DNA of 33,716 bases from Ruminococcus sp. (GTDB taxonomy: Bacteria; Bacillota; Clostridia; Oscillospirales; Ruminococcaceae), in NCBI GenBank assembly GCA_029055625.1, contig JAIDCY010000120.1:1-33716 (forward strand). Reading direction: 5' to 3'. A program made the position numbers and the translations under genes. Within the stretch, counting starts at the first letter, position 1. Each line of letters opens with the position of its first letter. Below the pieces are notes generated by a model. That model had not been told where the DNA came from and did not search any database. It saw only the letters and a program-made list of their open reading frames with translations. Below are positions 15,708 through 24,793 of the stretch, piece after piece.

Positions 15708-18299
15708 ATGAATTTAAAAGGACTGTCAAAAAAAGAGGTTGAGGATAGCCGGAAAAAATACGGTGATAACAATCTCACACAGATACCACCAGACCCCTTA
15801 TGGAAAAAGATTCTCGAAGGTTTCAAAGATCCGATGATTATGATTCTTATAGTCGCACTGGTTGTACAAGTTGTATTGGTCTGTATGAAACAGGCGGAAT
15901 GGTTTGAACCGGTAGGCGTTCTTATTGCGATACTGATTGCAAATGGTGTATCATCGGTCAGCGAACACAAACAGGAAAACAAAGCCTCCGCACTCAAGGA
16001 GGAAGAAGAAGCCAAGGAAATGGCAAAAGTCATACGTGACGGTAAATTATGTGAAATACACGTAAGCGAAGTTGTAGTAGGTGACATTGTGTATCTTCAG
16101 GCAGGCGATAAGATTTCCGCAGATGGTGAGATTGTAGACGGTGAAGTTCATATTGACCAGTCCGCACTCAACGGTGAAACGGAAGAAGCGGAAAAAATGC
16201 CGGTAAAGTCAGGTGAGACTTACAGTATAAAAGACCTGCTCAACAAACACTATGCATACAGAGGTACGGTAGTATGCGGTGGTGAGGCGTATATGGAAGT
16301 AAAGGTAGTCGGTGACAAGACACTTTTCGGAGAACTCGCCCTCGAAGTACAGGAAGATACGAGAGAAACACCGTTACAGGTGAAACTTTCAAAACTTGCA
16401 AAGCAGATTTCCACATTCGGATACGTCGGAGCTATTGCTATTATAATATGTACGATACTTCAGACCGTCATAGGTGGTGGCACACCGGATTCTGCGATAG
16501 GCTGGATTAAACTTGTTATGAACGCTATAACGGTGGCGGTTACTATTATAGTATGTGCAGTGCCGGAGGGTCTGCCCATGCTGACATCTATATTACTTTC
16601 ATTCCAGAGCCTGAAGATGTCGAAAGACAACGTACTTGTAAGGAAAATAAACGGTCTCGAAACTGCGGGAAGTCTCAGCTTACTTTACAGCGACAAGACC
16701 GGTACTATCACAGAGGGTAAACTTTCTGTAGTGGAATTTATCACAGGTGACGTAAAGAAATTTTCTAAACTTTCCGATACGTCGGAGAAGTTCGTAAATG
16801 ATGTAGTAGTGGGAGCAGGTGTAAATAACAGTGCTTCCGCAAGCGACGGAAACGTTATCGGCGGTAACAGTACAGACCGTGCATTAATGAATTTCCTGAT
16901 TGACGCAAAAGCGGAAAACAGAATCAATAAGAACGAGGCGATAAATTTTAACCCGTTCAACTCTACACAGAAGATGTCAAGCGTAACCATTTCAAGAAAC
17001 GGTGAAAGTTATACTTACGTAAAGGGTGCACCGGAAAAACTGCTTGTAAGATGTACGCAGTATGTGGATTCCGCCGGAAATACGAAAGTACTTGAAAACC
17101 ACAAGGCGATAACAAAGTATATCGACGAACAGGCAGGACGTTCAATGCGACTTCTTGCGGTTGCGAAGCGTGACGGCAACAGTGACCAGGGAGATTTAAC
17201 CCTTGTATGTATTCTCTGTATCAGGGATAACGTGCGTAAAGAAGCGGTTGACGCTATAAAAGAAGTACAGAACGCAGGTATTCAGGTAGTAATGGTTACC
17301 GGTGACCGTAAGGAAACAGCTGTAGCTATTGCGAAAGAAGCCGGACTTATCCGTAAAGATACTGATATAGCATTGACTTCAGCAGAACTTAATGAAAAAT
17401 CGGACGACGAACTGAAAAAAGTTATACCAAATCTGCGAGTAGTTGCGAGAGCGTTACCGACTGACAAGAGCCGTCTTGTAAGATGTGCACAGGAACTTGA
17501 TTACGTTGTAGGCATGACAGGCGACGGCGTAAACGATTCACCGGCACTTAAAAGGGCGGACGTAGGATTTGCAATGGGTAGCGGTACAGAGGTTGCGAAG
17601 GAAGCCGGAGATATAACCATTCTTGACGATAATTTTTCATCTATCGCAAAAGCTATTCTGTACGGACGTACAATGTTTAAAGGTATACGTAAATTCCTGA
17701 TATTCCAGCTGACGGTAAACGTCGCAGCGGTTCTGACGTGTTTCATAGGTCCGTTACTGGGTGAGCCGACTATGATGACAGTTATTCAGTTACTGCTTGT
17801 CAATCTCGCTATGGATACCCTCGCCGCAATCGCATTCGGTAGTGAACCTGCTCTTAAGGAGTACATGAAAGAAAAACCGATACCAAGAAATGAAAGTATA
17901 GTAAGTAAGTCTATGATGACGCAGTTTGTAATCAGCGGACTTTATATAACCGCACTTTGTCTGTGCATACGTTTTGTACCGGCAATGCGTAGTATTTTCG
18001 GTGATGTAGACAATACGTATCTTAATTCAGCAGTATTTGCAACTTTCATGATGGCGATTACTTTCAACGGTTTCAATGCACGAACGGAAAAACTCAACGT
18101 ATTTGAACATTTAGGAAGAAATAAGAATTTCTTAATCGTAATGGGTGCGTTACTTCTCATACAGTTTGTGTTCGTAACGTTTGGCGGTAAGTTCCTGAGC
18201 GTCGAACCACTTAATCCGCTTACATGGATAATCTGTATCGTACTTGCATTCCTTGTAATACCGATTGATATGATACGTAAGATGTTGACTAAAAAATAA
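15708..18299 (+). CDS. P-type Ca2+-transporting ATPase (PMCA-like)
   Basis: This membrane pump exports Ca2+ using ATP. The start at 15708 is set by SD AGGAG (15695-15699) and gives 863 aa; a longer reading begins inside the promoter. The N-terminal cation-ATPase segment is followed by the actuator motif NGET in place of the usual TGE(S), PEGLP in M4, the phosphorylation site SDKTGT, and the hinge GDGVNDSPALKRADVGFAMG. NLAMDTLAAIAFG in M6 fits a type II Ca2+ pump of the IIB kind. Two TerD-family genes follow at 22 and 66 bp and are probably in the same operon. Confidence 0.93.
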   Translation: MNLKGLSKKEVEDSRKKYGDNNLTQIPPDPLWKKILEGFKDPMIMILIVALVVQVVLVCMKQAEWFEPVGVLIAILIANGVSSVSEHKQENKASALKEEEEAKEMAKVIRDGKLCEIHVSEVVVGDIVYLQAGDKISADGEIVDGEVHIDQSALNGETEEAEKMPVKSGETYSIKDLLNKHYAYRGTVVCGGEAYMEVKVVGDKTLFGELALEVQEDTRETPLQVKLSKLAKQISTFGYVGAIAIIICTILQTVIGGGTPDSAIGWIKLVMNAITVAVTIIVCAVPEGLPMLTSILLSFQSLKMSKDNVLVRKINGLETAGSLSLLYSDKTGTITEGKLSVVEFITGDVKKFSKLSDTSEKFVNDVVVGAGVNNSASASDGNVIGGNSTDRALMNFLIDAKAENRINKNEAINFNPFNSTQKMSSVTISRNGESYTYVKGAPEKLLVRCTQYVDSAGNTKVLENHKAITKYIDEQAGRSMRLLAVAKRDGNSDQGDLTLVCILCIRDNVRKEAVDAIKEVQNAGIQVVMVTGDRKETAVAIAKEAGLIRKDTDIALTSAELNEKSDDELKKVIPNLRVVARALPTDKSRLVRCAQELDYVVGMTGDGVNDSPALKRADVGFAMGSGTEVAKEAGDITILDDNFSSIAKAILYGRTMFKGIRKFLIFQLTVNVAAVLTCFIGPLLGEPTMMTVIQLLLVNLAMDTLAAIAFGSEPALKEYMKEKPIPRNESIVSKSMMTQFVISGLYITALCLCIRFVPAMRSIFGDVDNTYLNSAVFATFMMAITFNGFNARTEKLNVFEHLGRNKNFLIVMGALLLIQFVFVTFGGKFLSVEPLNPLTWIICIVLAFLVIPIDMIRKMLTKK

Positions 18300-18321
18300 T
18301 CTCAAAGGGGGTAAATAAGAA

Positions 18322-18939
18322 ATGAGTATTAATCTTCAGAAAGGTCAGAAAATAAACCTCAGTAAAGAGAGTGGCGGACTTAAAAGAATAATGGTAGGTC
18401 TCGGCTGGGACGAGGTAAAACAGAACAGCGGAGGATTTTTAAAGAATTTATTTTCCGCACCTCAGCAGGATATAGACTGTGACGCTTCTGTTATACTTTG
18501 CGGAGCTAACGGAAAAATCATAAGCAATGATTCAAAATTAAGCGTTGTATATTTCGGCAATCTCCGCCACCCGAGCGGTGCGATAGTACATCAGGGCGAT
18601 AATCTCACCGGAGCAGGTGAGGGTGATGATGAACAAATCATGATAGACATAAGCCGTCTGCCGTCCGATATATACAAGGTTGTATTTACCGTGAACATTT
18701 ACGATGCAACCAAACGGGGTCAGCATTTCGGTATGATTGAAAATGCTTTCATAAGACTTGTTGATATGGAAAAAAACCAGGAAATATGCCGTTTCAATCT
18801 TTCCGAGAACTACAATAACATGACAGGTCTTGTGGTCGGTGAGATTTACCGTAAAGATAACGAGTGGAAATTTAACGCAATCGGACAGCCGGTAAGAGAA
18901 GCAAGCCGTCTGGATGCTCTTGTTTCACTTTACAGATAA
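18322..18939 (+). CDS. TerD-family Ca2+-binding stress protein 1
   Basis: TerD domains bind two Ca2+ ions and occur in tellurite-resistance and general stress operons. The 205-aa protein shows SINLQKGQKINLS, a VGLGWD-type core, DCDASVILCG and the calcium loop GDNLTGAGEGDDE. A ~16-residue insert (NSGGFLKNLFSAPQQD, about 39-54) separates the first strands and is absent from the second copy. SD AAAGGGGG lies upstream. It probably works with the pump before it and the paralogue after it in calcium-linked stress handling, which is inference. Confidence 0.92.
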   Translation: MSINLQKGQKINLSKESGGLKRIMVGLGWDEVKQNSGGFLKNLFSAPQQDIDCDASVILCGANGKIISNDSKLSVVYFGNLRHPSGAIVHQGDNLTGAGEGDDEQIMIDISRLPSDIYKVVFTVNIYDATKRGQHFGMIENAFIRLVDMEKNQEICRFNLSENYNNMTGLVVGEIYRKDNEWKFNAIGQPVREASRLDALVSLYR

Positions 18940-18946
18940 TTTTTTT

Positions 18947-18985
18947 AACGGAACAGTTATATAAAAAATACTGTTCCGTTCTTTT
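18947..18985 (+). terminator. Hairpin between the two terD-like genes
   Basis: AACGGAACAG and CTGTTCCGTT (18947-18956 and 18971-18980) form a perfect 10-bp stem followed by CTTTT. The weak T run suggests a partial terminator or processing site that would lower the level of the second TerD gene. Confidence 0.65.
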
Positions 18986-19005
18986 AAAAAAGGAGGTTTT
19001 TATTT

Positions 19006-19590
19006 ATGGCAATCAATTTACAGAAAGGTCAGCGGTATGCGTTTGATAATACAATGAAACTTGCACTTGTAGGGCTTGGCTGGGATACTAACCGTTATGA
19101 CGGCGGTTATGATTTTGACCTTGACGCTTCTGCGTTTCTTCTCGGTGAGAACGGAAAGCTTCTTTGTGATGAAGATTTTGTTTTCTATAACAATCTCAGT
19201 GGACGTGACGGTGCGGTAGTTCATACCGGTGATAATCTTACAGGCGAAGGTGAAGGTGACGACGAAGTAATAATTATCGATTTTGAAAAACTTCCGCCGG
19301 AAATCAGAAAAATTGCAATCTGTGTTACGATACACGAAGCGGAAGAACGCAGACAGAATTTCGGTCAGGTATCGAATGCGTATATACGGGTTGCGAAGAT
19401 GCAGAATGAAAATGATACCGCCGGCGAAACAATACTACGTTTTGACCTTGAGGAAGAATTTTCAATCGAAACAGCACTTGTAGTAGCGGAATTCTATAAC
19501 AGAAACGGTGAGTGGAAATTTAACGCAATAGGTTCAGGCTATCAGGGCGGACTTGCTTCAATAGTACGTTCATACGGTGGCGACGTTTAA
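19006..19590 (+). CDS. TerD-family Ca2+-binding stress protein 2
   Basis: The 194-aa paralogue has the classic TerD pattern: INLQKGQR, LVGLGWDTN, FDLDASAFLL, the calcium loop GDNLTGEGEGDDE, and a C-terminal NGEWKFNAIGSGYQGGL. It lacks the insert of its neighbour and is closer to the standard family form. SD AAGGAGG is strong. It converges on feoB with only 4 bp between stop codons and no terminator. Confidence 0.94.
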   Translation: MAINLQKGQRYAFDNTMKLALVGLGWDTNRYDGGYDFDLDASAFLLGENGKLLCDEDFVFYNNLSGRDGAVVHTGDNLTGEGEGDDEVIIIDFEKLPPEIRKIAICVTIHEAEERRQNFGQVSNAYIRVAKMQNENDTAGETILRFDLEEEFSIETALVVAEFYNRNGEWKFNAIGSGYQGGLASIVRSYGGDV

Positions 19591-19594
19591 TAAT

Positions 19595-21643
19595 TTAAAT
19601 TAATATACTTACGGCATTAACAATCATACAGATAATAATTCCCGTAATAGTCGGGAGCAGGAAACTAAGGGCGGTCCATCTGAGACTGCCTGTTTCTTTT
19701 TTTATCGTCATGCAGGTGGTAGCACACGGAAAGTGAAAGAGAGTAAAAATCATCATACATAATGCGGTAGTGATATTCCAGCCGTGGGCTCTCAGAAGTT
19801 CGTGAATCTGTACGGTATCTGACATCTCAACAAGATTTCCCTGTGCGAGATACGCCATAAGTATTACCGGAAATACTATCTCGTTTGCAGGGAATCCGAG
19901 TATGAACGCAAGTAAAATAACGCCGTCGAGACCCATGAGTGAAGCGAAAGGGTCAAGAAAATCTGCGACTACCGCAAGAATCGTATTATCACGAACGTGT
20001 ACGTTTGCAAAAATCCATATGATAAGCCCACACGGTACGGAAGCGGTACAGGCTCTTGCGAGTACAAAAACAGTACGGTCAAGTATCGAACGTATGAGTA
20101 TTTTTATAAACTGTGGTTTTCTGTATGGTGGCAACTCCAGAGTGTAAGACGAGGCAACCCCTTTAAGTACTGTATGTGAAAGAAGTTTTGATATTAAAAG
20201 GGTCATGATTACGCCTGTTATTATCACAGCGAGCAGGATTAATGACGATAAAAAACTTCCGGACGTTACAAGAAACATTGTAATTATCATAATGATTGTG
20301 GGAAAACGTCCGTTACAGGGGACGAAACTGTTAGTAATAATCGCTATTAACCGTTCCCGTGGTGAATCTATAATCCGGCAACCTGTCACACCACAGGCAT
20401 TACAACCAAATCCCATAGCCATAGTGATAGCCTGTTTACCGCAGGCGTTCGCACATCTGAAGCAGTGGTCAAGATTGAAAGCTATTCTCGGCAGATACCC
20501 TAAGTCTTCAAGCAGTGTGAACATCGGAAAAAAAATCGCCATAGGCGGTAACATTACCGATACAACCCACGCAACTACTTTATAAATCCCCTGTATAAGT
20601 ACATCATTAAGTAATGGCGGTGCATTTATTTTACTAAGTCCGTCTGACATCATATCACCAATCCGGAAAAGAAACGTTCCGAGTAAATCGGACGGATAGT
20701 TAGCACCTGTAATAGTAATCCACAGAACCACCCCGAACAGAATTATCATTACCGGAATGCCGATACTCCTGCTGAGGAAAATTTTATCAAGTCTTTGGTC
20801 ACGTAAATATGGGGATGTATTTGTATAACTTACTGTTTTTACGGTAATTTCAGATGCTTTTCTTATAGTTGCGGAAATAATTTCATCAGATATTTTTTCC
20901 GGAGTGAATCCGTTTTCCGTAAGTGATGTTTTTATCCGGTAGATTTCCGGAAAGTCTGCGAATCTGATATTTTCGTAAACTTCCGCTTTTTCAAGAAATG
21001 AGGTATTATTTTCAAGGATACGCATTGCGACGGTTTCCGGTGGGAGTTTATGTAAAGAGTTTCCGATAATACCGGAGATTTCAGAAACGGCGTCTCTGAT
21101 TTTTTTGTTTAACGGAATTTCGGTACATGATTTTACAGTATCTCCGGTGATACACTTGTAAAGACATTCAAGCAGATTGTCAAGACCCTTTCCGTCACGA
21201 GCGGTTACGCCGACAACGTACACACCTAAAATCTGACTAAGTAAATTGAGGTTTATATTTATACCTTTGGATTCCGCCTCATCGAGCAGGTTTACACATA
21301 TTATAGTTTTCGGGGATACTTCGGTTATCTGTATGACAAGATTCAGATTTCTTTCAAGGCACGTCGCATCGCAGACGACGATTACTGCATCAGTTTCCGT
21401 AAAGTAAATGTAATCGCTTGCTGTAGTTTCTTCTGCGGAACTGTTACGGAGCGAGTACATACCGGGTATATCGGCAAGCGTAATCTGAATATCTTTATAC
21501 TCAAAAAAACCCTCCGCACTTGATACCGTTTTCCCTGACCAGTTACCGGTATGCTGATTCATACCTGTAAGGGCATTGAATACCGTTGATTTCCCGACGT
21601 TCGGATTTCCGGCGAGTGCGACGTGATATTTATTGTTTTCCAT
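19595..21643 (-). CDS. feoB: Ferrous iron transport protein B
   Basis: FeoB is the main Fe2+ importer of anaerobes. The 682-aa protein has a cytoplasmic G domain with GNPNVGKST, NWSGKTV, DIPGMYSL and NLLDE, a helical GDI-like region, then Gate/core membrane segments with GFGCNACGVTGCRIIDSPRER and a repeat of the gate. SD GGAGGTGAT is near perfect. No feoA lies beside it, which is unusual because the two often adjoin. Confidence 0.96.
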   Translation of the reverse strand: MENNKYHVALAGNPNVGKSTVFNALTGMNQHTGNWSGKTVSSAEGFFEYKDIQITLADIPGMYSLRNSSAEETTASDYIYFTETDAVIVVCDATCLERNLNLVIQITEVSPKTIICVNLLDEAESKGININLNLLSQILGVYVVGVTARDGKGLDNLLECLYKCITGDTVKSCTEIPLNKKIRDAVSEISGIIGNSLHKLPPETVAMRILENNTSFLEKAEVYENIRFADFPEIYRIKTSLTENGFTPEKISDEIISATIRKASEITVKTVSYTNTSPYLRDQRLDKIFLSRSIGIPVMIILFGVVLWITITGANYPSDLLGTFLFRIGDMMSDGLSKINAPPLLNDVLIQGIYKVVAWVVSVMLPPMAIFFPMFTLLEDLGYLPRIAFNLDHCFRCANACGKQAITMAMGFGCNACGVTGCRIIDSPRERLIAIITNSFVPCNGRFPTIIMIITMFLVTSGSFLSSLILLAVIITGVIMTLLISKLLSHTVLKGVASSYTLELPPYRKPQFIKILIRSILDRTVFVLARACTASVPCGLIIWIFANVHVRDNTILAVVADFLDPFASLMGLDGVILLAFILGFPANEIVFPVILMAYLAQGNLVEMSDTVQIHELLRAHGWNITTALCMMIFTLFHFPCATTCMTIKKETGSLRWTALSFLLPTITGIIICMIVNAVSILI

Positions 21644-21686
21644 TACATCACCTCCAATATATTATATAATAATATGCGGTATGTAA

Positions 21687-21723
21687 TGAAAAAAATTCCA
21701 CGTACATATTATACGCAGAATTT
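21687..21723 (-). terminator. Terminator after the ADP-ribosylglycohydrolase
   Basis: On the minus strand AAATTCTGCGTA pairs with TACGTGGAATTT (two G-T wobbles, 7-nt loop), followed by a T run. It separates the broken gene from feoB. Confidence 0.75.
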
Positions 21724-21732
21724 TCAGATATA

Positions 21733-22746
21733 TTAACAATTATATAATTTTTCAGCCATTTCTGAAATTACGTCTTTTATCTCAAGATTTGCGGTAAACT
21801 TTTCCGGTATGGCATTGATACCGAGGTATGCACCGATAATGTTTCCTGTAACCGCACCTGTAGAATCGCTGTCGCCGTTATGATTTACCGATACTATAAC
21901 AGCTTTTTCAAAATCTTTATCGTACTTTAACGCACAGTATACCGCTATTGCAAGGGTTTCCTCCGCAACCCACCCCTCGCCGAGTTGATGGATTGCATCG
22001 AGAGCAGGTATATTTTTTCCGGCGAGTTCGACGGCAAGGGTCATAAGTTCGCAGAAATAATCAATGTATTCAAAATTGGTAAAAAGTTTTCTTGTATGGG
22101 AAATGCTGTCATTAACCGCATCTTTCAAAGTCATATCTGTATGCGAGATAAGGTTTATAATGTGTGCGAAACACGCCGACGGTATATAGCCGAGTTCGTG
22201 ACCGTGTGTGATTGCCGACGCTTCAGCGGAAATCAAATCGGTCTGAGATATTTTAGTTGTATCTTTAAAGAAGAGACCGACTGGTGCGACACGCATTACG
22301 CCACCGCAACCTTTGCTGTCATTTATCGGATTTTTTACCGTACCCATTTTACCGGAAGCGATAGCATTAAGGCACGTAAAACCGGGAGCCCGTCTTTGCC
22401 ATAATTCCGGAACGTCCATAAGCTACGAAGAAAGTAATGAACGGATTTTTGATTTTGTTTCATATCCGCAGTTTTGAGTTATGAACCATTCTTTATAGCA
22501 GTCGTATATTGATTGTATGTAAGAACCTTCAGAAGCACCGAGCAGGAGACCATTTGCAGTAAAAAGGGTCATCTGGGTATCGTCGGATATAATCGCCTTA
22601 TTGTTTCTGAGTTCGTATTCTGTTATACCGTTTTCACCATAATGACCGAAAATTTCTTTTTCACGAAAAAATTCTACAGTATAGCCGAGAGCATCACCGA
22701 CAGCACCGCCGATAAGACAGCCTTTGTATTTATCCAGCATATCCAT
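21733..22746 (-). pseudogene. ADP-ribosylglycohydrolase interrupted by one in-frame TAG
   Basis: The family removes ADP-ribose from proteins, as DraG and ARH3 do, using two Mg2+ ions. The first part (22746-22423) holds GCLIGGAVGDALGYTVEF and the metal motif SDDTQM. A TAG at 22423-22425 stops it. The same frame resumes with LMDVPELWQRRAPGFTC, then KGCGGVMRVAPVG and the second metal motif NGDSDSTGAVTGNIIGAYLG. Homologues often carry Trp before LMxVPEL, so a single TGG-to-TAG change explains the break. All other motifs are intact, so the lesion is recent, a sequence error, or suppressed. An ATG at 22419 could in theory start the second part but has no SD. It is coupled to the zinc-ribbon gene. 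Confidence 0.85.
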
Positions 22747-23240
22747 TATAGAAAAACCTTCCTTGATATTTTTTCATTTAACAAATCGTAATCATCCACA
22801 TATCGAAGAATTGAGGGCTTATTTATATTTTCACATTCAGGACATGAAAGCATAATTTCTGATGTATTATCTGTTTTATGCATATCCGAACCACATTTTT
22901 TACATATGTGAGTATAATGTTTGATACAGTAATAATCAGATTTCAAATCATCTTCCATAACATAAGGCGGAGCAGGTTTATTGGAATCTTTCGGGGCGTA
23001 TAGATTAAGTGCCCGTTCTAAAGACCAGTTACCGCATTGGCAGGTATACAGACATTGTGCAATATCTACCACTAAATTATCCCGACTTAAAAAAATATTT
23101 TTCCATTTATCGCCGTAAATGCCATTTTTTATATTTTCTACAGTTTGTTTGTATGAATAAGAATGTAACTTACCATAACCTAAAAGTATATTATACTGAT
23201 GTTCACATTTTTTACAACGAAACTCATAAACAAGTGCCAT
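22746..23240 (-). CDS. Hypothetical zinc-ribbon protein
   Basis: I do not recognise the family. The 164-aa soluble protein has four Cys clusters: FRCKKCEHQY (8-17), CQCGNW, CKKCGSD and CPECEN. These pair into probable zinc ribbons at the N-terminus/middle and at the C-terminus. Its stop overlaps the start of the ADP-ribosylglycohydrolase gene by 1 bp (TAATG), so the two are translationally coupled and may form a functional pair. The SD is weak (GTGAGATG). A terminator lies between it and the upstream tRNA genes, so it needs its own promoter, which I could not place. Confidence 0.75.
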   Translation of the reverse strand: MALVYEFRCKKCEHQYNILLGYGKLHSYSYKQTVENIKNGIYGDKWKNIFLSRDNLVVDIAQCLYTCQCGNWSLERALNLYAPKDSNKPAPPYVMEDDLKSDYYCIKHYTHICKKCGSDMHKTDNTSEIMLSCPECENINKPSILRYVDDYDLLNEKISRKVFL

Positions 23241-23262
23241 AATTTCATCTCACAGACTTTGT

Positions 23263-23300
23263 AAAAAATAAATTCCACAAACGTTATAGTTTGTGGAATT
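23263..23300 (-). terminator. Terminator of the tRNA transcript
   Basis: A perfect 12-bp stem (23271-23282 with 23289-23300, loop of 6) is followed on the minus strand by TATTTTTT. It ends the tRNA-Met/tRNA-Glu unit. Confidence 0.88.
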
Positions 23301-23306
23301 TTAAAG

Positions 23307-23378
23307 TGACCCGTACGGGAATCGAACCCATGATTCCGCCGTGAAAGGGCGATGTCTTAACCGCTTGACCAACGGGCC
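23307..23378 (-). tRNA. trnE: tRNA-Glu (anticodon TTC)
   Basis: The minus strand folds as a cloverleaf: acceptor GGCCCGT/ACGGGTC with discriminator A, anticodon arm CGCCC-TTTCAC-GGCG giving TTC, and T arm with GGTTCGATTCC. The 3' CCA is not encoded. Confidence 0.93.
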
Positions 23379-23385
23379 TTATATA

Positions 23386-23462
23386 TGGTAGCGGCAGTAG
23401 GATTTGAACCAACGACCAATCGGGTATGAACCGAGTACTCTAGCCAACTGAGCTATGCCGCC
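23386..23462 (-). tRNA. trnM: tRNA-Met (anticodon CAT), elongator type
   Basis: The cloverleaf has acceptor GGCGGCA/TGCCGCT, D arm AGCTCAGTTGGCTAGAG, anticodon loop TTCATAC (CAT), T-loop GGTTCAAATCC, and an encoded CCA. The paired first base argues against the initiator. It is transcribed before tRNA-Glu, 7 bp away. Confidence 0.9.
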
Positions 23463-23502
23463 ATATTTGACGTCGTTGCTGTTACTGCCTTACGACTTAA
23501 TT

Positions 23503-23531
23503 ATTATAGCACGTGTTTCCGGAAAAGTCAA
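23503..23531 (-). promoter_or_regulatory. tRNA operon promoter
   Basis: On the minus strand TTGACT (23526-23531) and TATAAT (23503-23508) are 17 bp apart, about 40 bp before tRNA-Met. Confidence 0.82.
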
Positions 23532-23631
23532 TAGGAAAACCGAAAAAATTTTATTTTTGTAGGGAATTATAAAATAATGATTATTTATATCAGATAAACT
23601 GTTGTAATAGTACAATAAAATTTTCCGGTTT

Positions 23632-23660
23632 TTGATTTTCGGTTTCAAATATGTTATAAT
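23632..23660 (+). promoter_or_regulatory. Promoter of the hypothetical/lipoprotein pair
   Basis: TTGATT (23632-23637) and TATAAT (23655-23660) are 17 bp apart, about 30 bp before the start of the next gene. Confidence 0.72.
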
Positions 23661-23691
23661 GATAGAAAATTTTACAATAAGAGGAATATAT

Positions 23692-24159
23692 ATGACTCAG
23701 AAAGAACATTACAGAATACGGAATGAAATTGAAGATACTGTAAAAGAAGAAAATATTAATCGTCGGAAGTTTCATGAGGTATCAAAATTTTCCTATGAAA
23801 ATATTCTCCGGAAATTTTACTATACATTTTTTGAACATAATGAAAAAATTGATTTGTCGTATGCGTGGTTGAGATTACGTAAAAGTCTTAAAAATTCAGA
23901 TATAGTACGTCTGAAATATGATGATACCGATATTGATTCTATGAAAAGTCTTATACCGGATTATTCGGACGATAAAAAATGTTACGGAATAGTTGCGGAC
24001 GGCTGGGTATATGAGGGTGAAATTTCTGAAATTCTGACCGCTTTTTCTGAAATTTATTTTGTGACGGATTTCTATATTGTATCAAAAAAATTTGACTGGG
24101 TTGTAGTAAACTGCGAGGATGGTGAATGTATATGGCGTGTAAGTTCAGAAAAATATTAA
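23692..24159 (+). CDS. Hypothetical protein
   Basis: I do not recognise a family. The start at 23692 has SD AAGAGGA and gives 155 aa; an earlier in-frame ATG overlaps the promoter. The protein is soluble, charged and rich in aromatic residues. An N-terminal helical part (KEHYRIRNEIEDTVKEENINRR) is followed by an alpha/beta segment, YGIVADGWVYEGEISEIL and DFYIVSKKFDWVVVNCEDG. The second half resembles small DUF domains of immunity or regulatory proteins, but this is only an impression. Its 3' end overlaps the lipoprotein gene by 34 bp. Confidence 0.75.
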   Translation: MTQKEHYRIRNEIEDTVKEENINRRKFHEVSKFSYENILRKFYYTFFEHNEKIDLSYAWLRLRKSLKNSDIVRLKYDDTDIDSMKSLIPDYSDDKKCYGIVADGWVYEGEISEILTAFSEIYFVTDFYIVSKKFDWVVVNCEDGECIWRVSSEKY

Positions 24160-24755
24160 ATATTGTGTCAGTTTGTTTAGTGATAATTCTGACAGGTTGC
24201 GGAAAGATTGAAAATGAAGTCAGTCCGGAAAGTTCTGTGGAAAGCGATATGGATAAAATAATTTTCTATGCAACTATTTTACATAACTATCAGGAAGAAA
24301 AATATACGGATTCAGATATTAAGTATTATTTTGTTGTGCAGAATGACGGAACGGTCTGGACTATGGAAAATAATTGTAATTATGAGTTCACAAGGAAATT
24401 CGACAGCCGGGACAGTTCAGCGTGGGAACTTGCTGACCACCTCGAAAATATCGGAAGTCTTTCGGCGGAAGATACACAGAAATTATCTGAATATATTTCC
24501 AGAATAGATGTCACAAGCGAAGATTATGACAGTTTACGTGATGACGGTAGCAACCCCGATGTTATCGACAGTTTTTACTATACCTATAAATGTCCGGTAT
24601 CTGACGTTGAAAAATGGTTTACTATCATAGAAGCCGGTTCAGATTCTGGAGATTTTTACAAGACTTATGACGAAAATGCACTTTCCGCAGTCAGACTTAT
24701 TGAAAGTAGTCAGCTTTTCGTCGACTGGAAAGAAAAAATAAACCGGATAAATTAA
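24126..24755 (+). CDS. Putative lipoprotein of unknown function
   Basis: The 209-aa product begins with a lipoprotein signal: basic KFRK, hydrophobic ILNIVSVCLVIIL, and lipobox LTGC with the lipidated Cys at 25. The mature part is acidic, with a Ser/Glu linker (about 28-42), then IKYYFVVQNDGTVWTMENN and a C-terminal alpha/beta region. I find no enzyme motif. SD GAGG at 24115-24118 suits the ATG at 24126, inside the end of the previous gene, so the pair is coupled. A terminator follows. Confidence 0.8.
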   Translation: MYMACKFRKILNIVSVCLVIILTGCGKIENEVSPESSVESDMDKIIFYATILHNYQEEKYTDSDIKYYFVVQNDGTVWTMENNCNYEFTRKFDSRDSSAWELADHLENIGSLSAEDTQKLSEYISRIDVTSEDYDSLRDDGSNPDVIDSFYYTYKCPVSDVEKWFTIIEAGSDSGDFYKTYDENALSAVRLIESSQLFVDWKEKINRIN

Positions 24756-24758
24756 AGA

Positions 24759-24787
24759 CATTTCCACGCCGGAAATGCCTTTTTTTG
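24759..24787. terminator. Terminator between the lipoprotein and spoVAE
   Basis: CATTTCC and GGAAATG (24759-24765 and 24771-24777) with loop ACGCC are followed by CC and a T run on the plus strand. On the minus strand the T run is weaker, so it mainly stops the lipoprotein transcript. Confidence 0.82.
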
Positions 24788-24793
24788 TGTGTA

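Noticed and set aside
22423-22425. Reassigned TAG codon
   Set aside because: dnaA ends in TAG with the expected length and no other long gene contains an in-frame TAG, so the code is standard.
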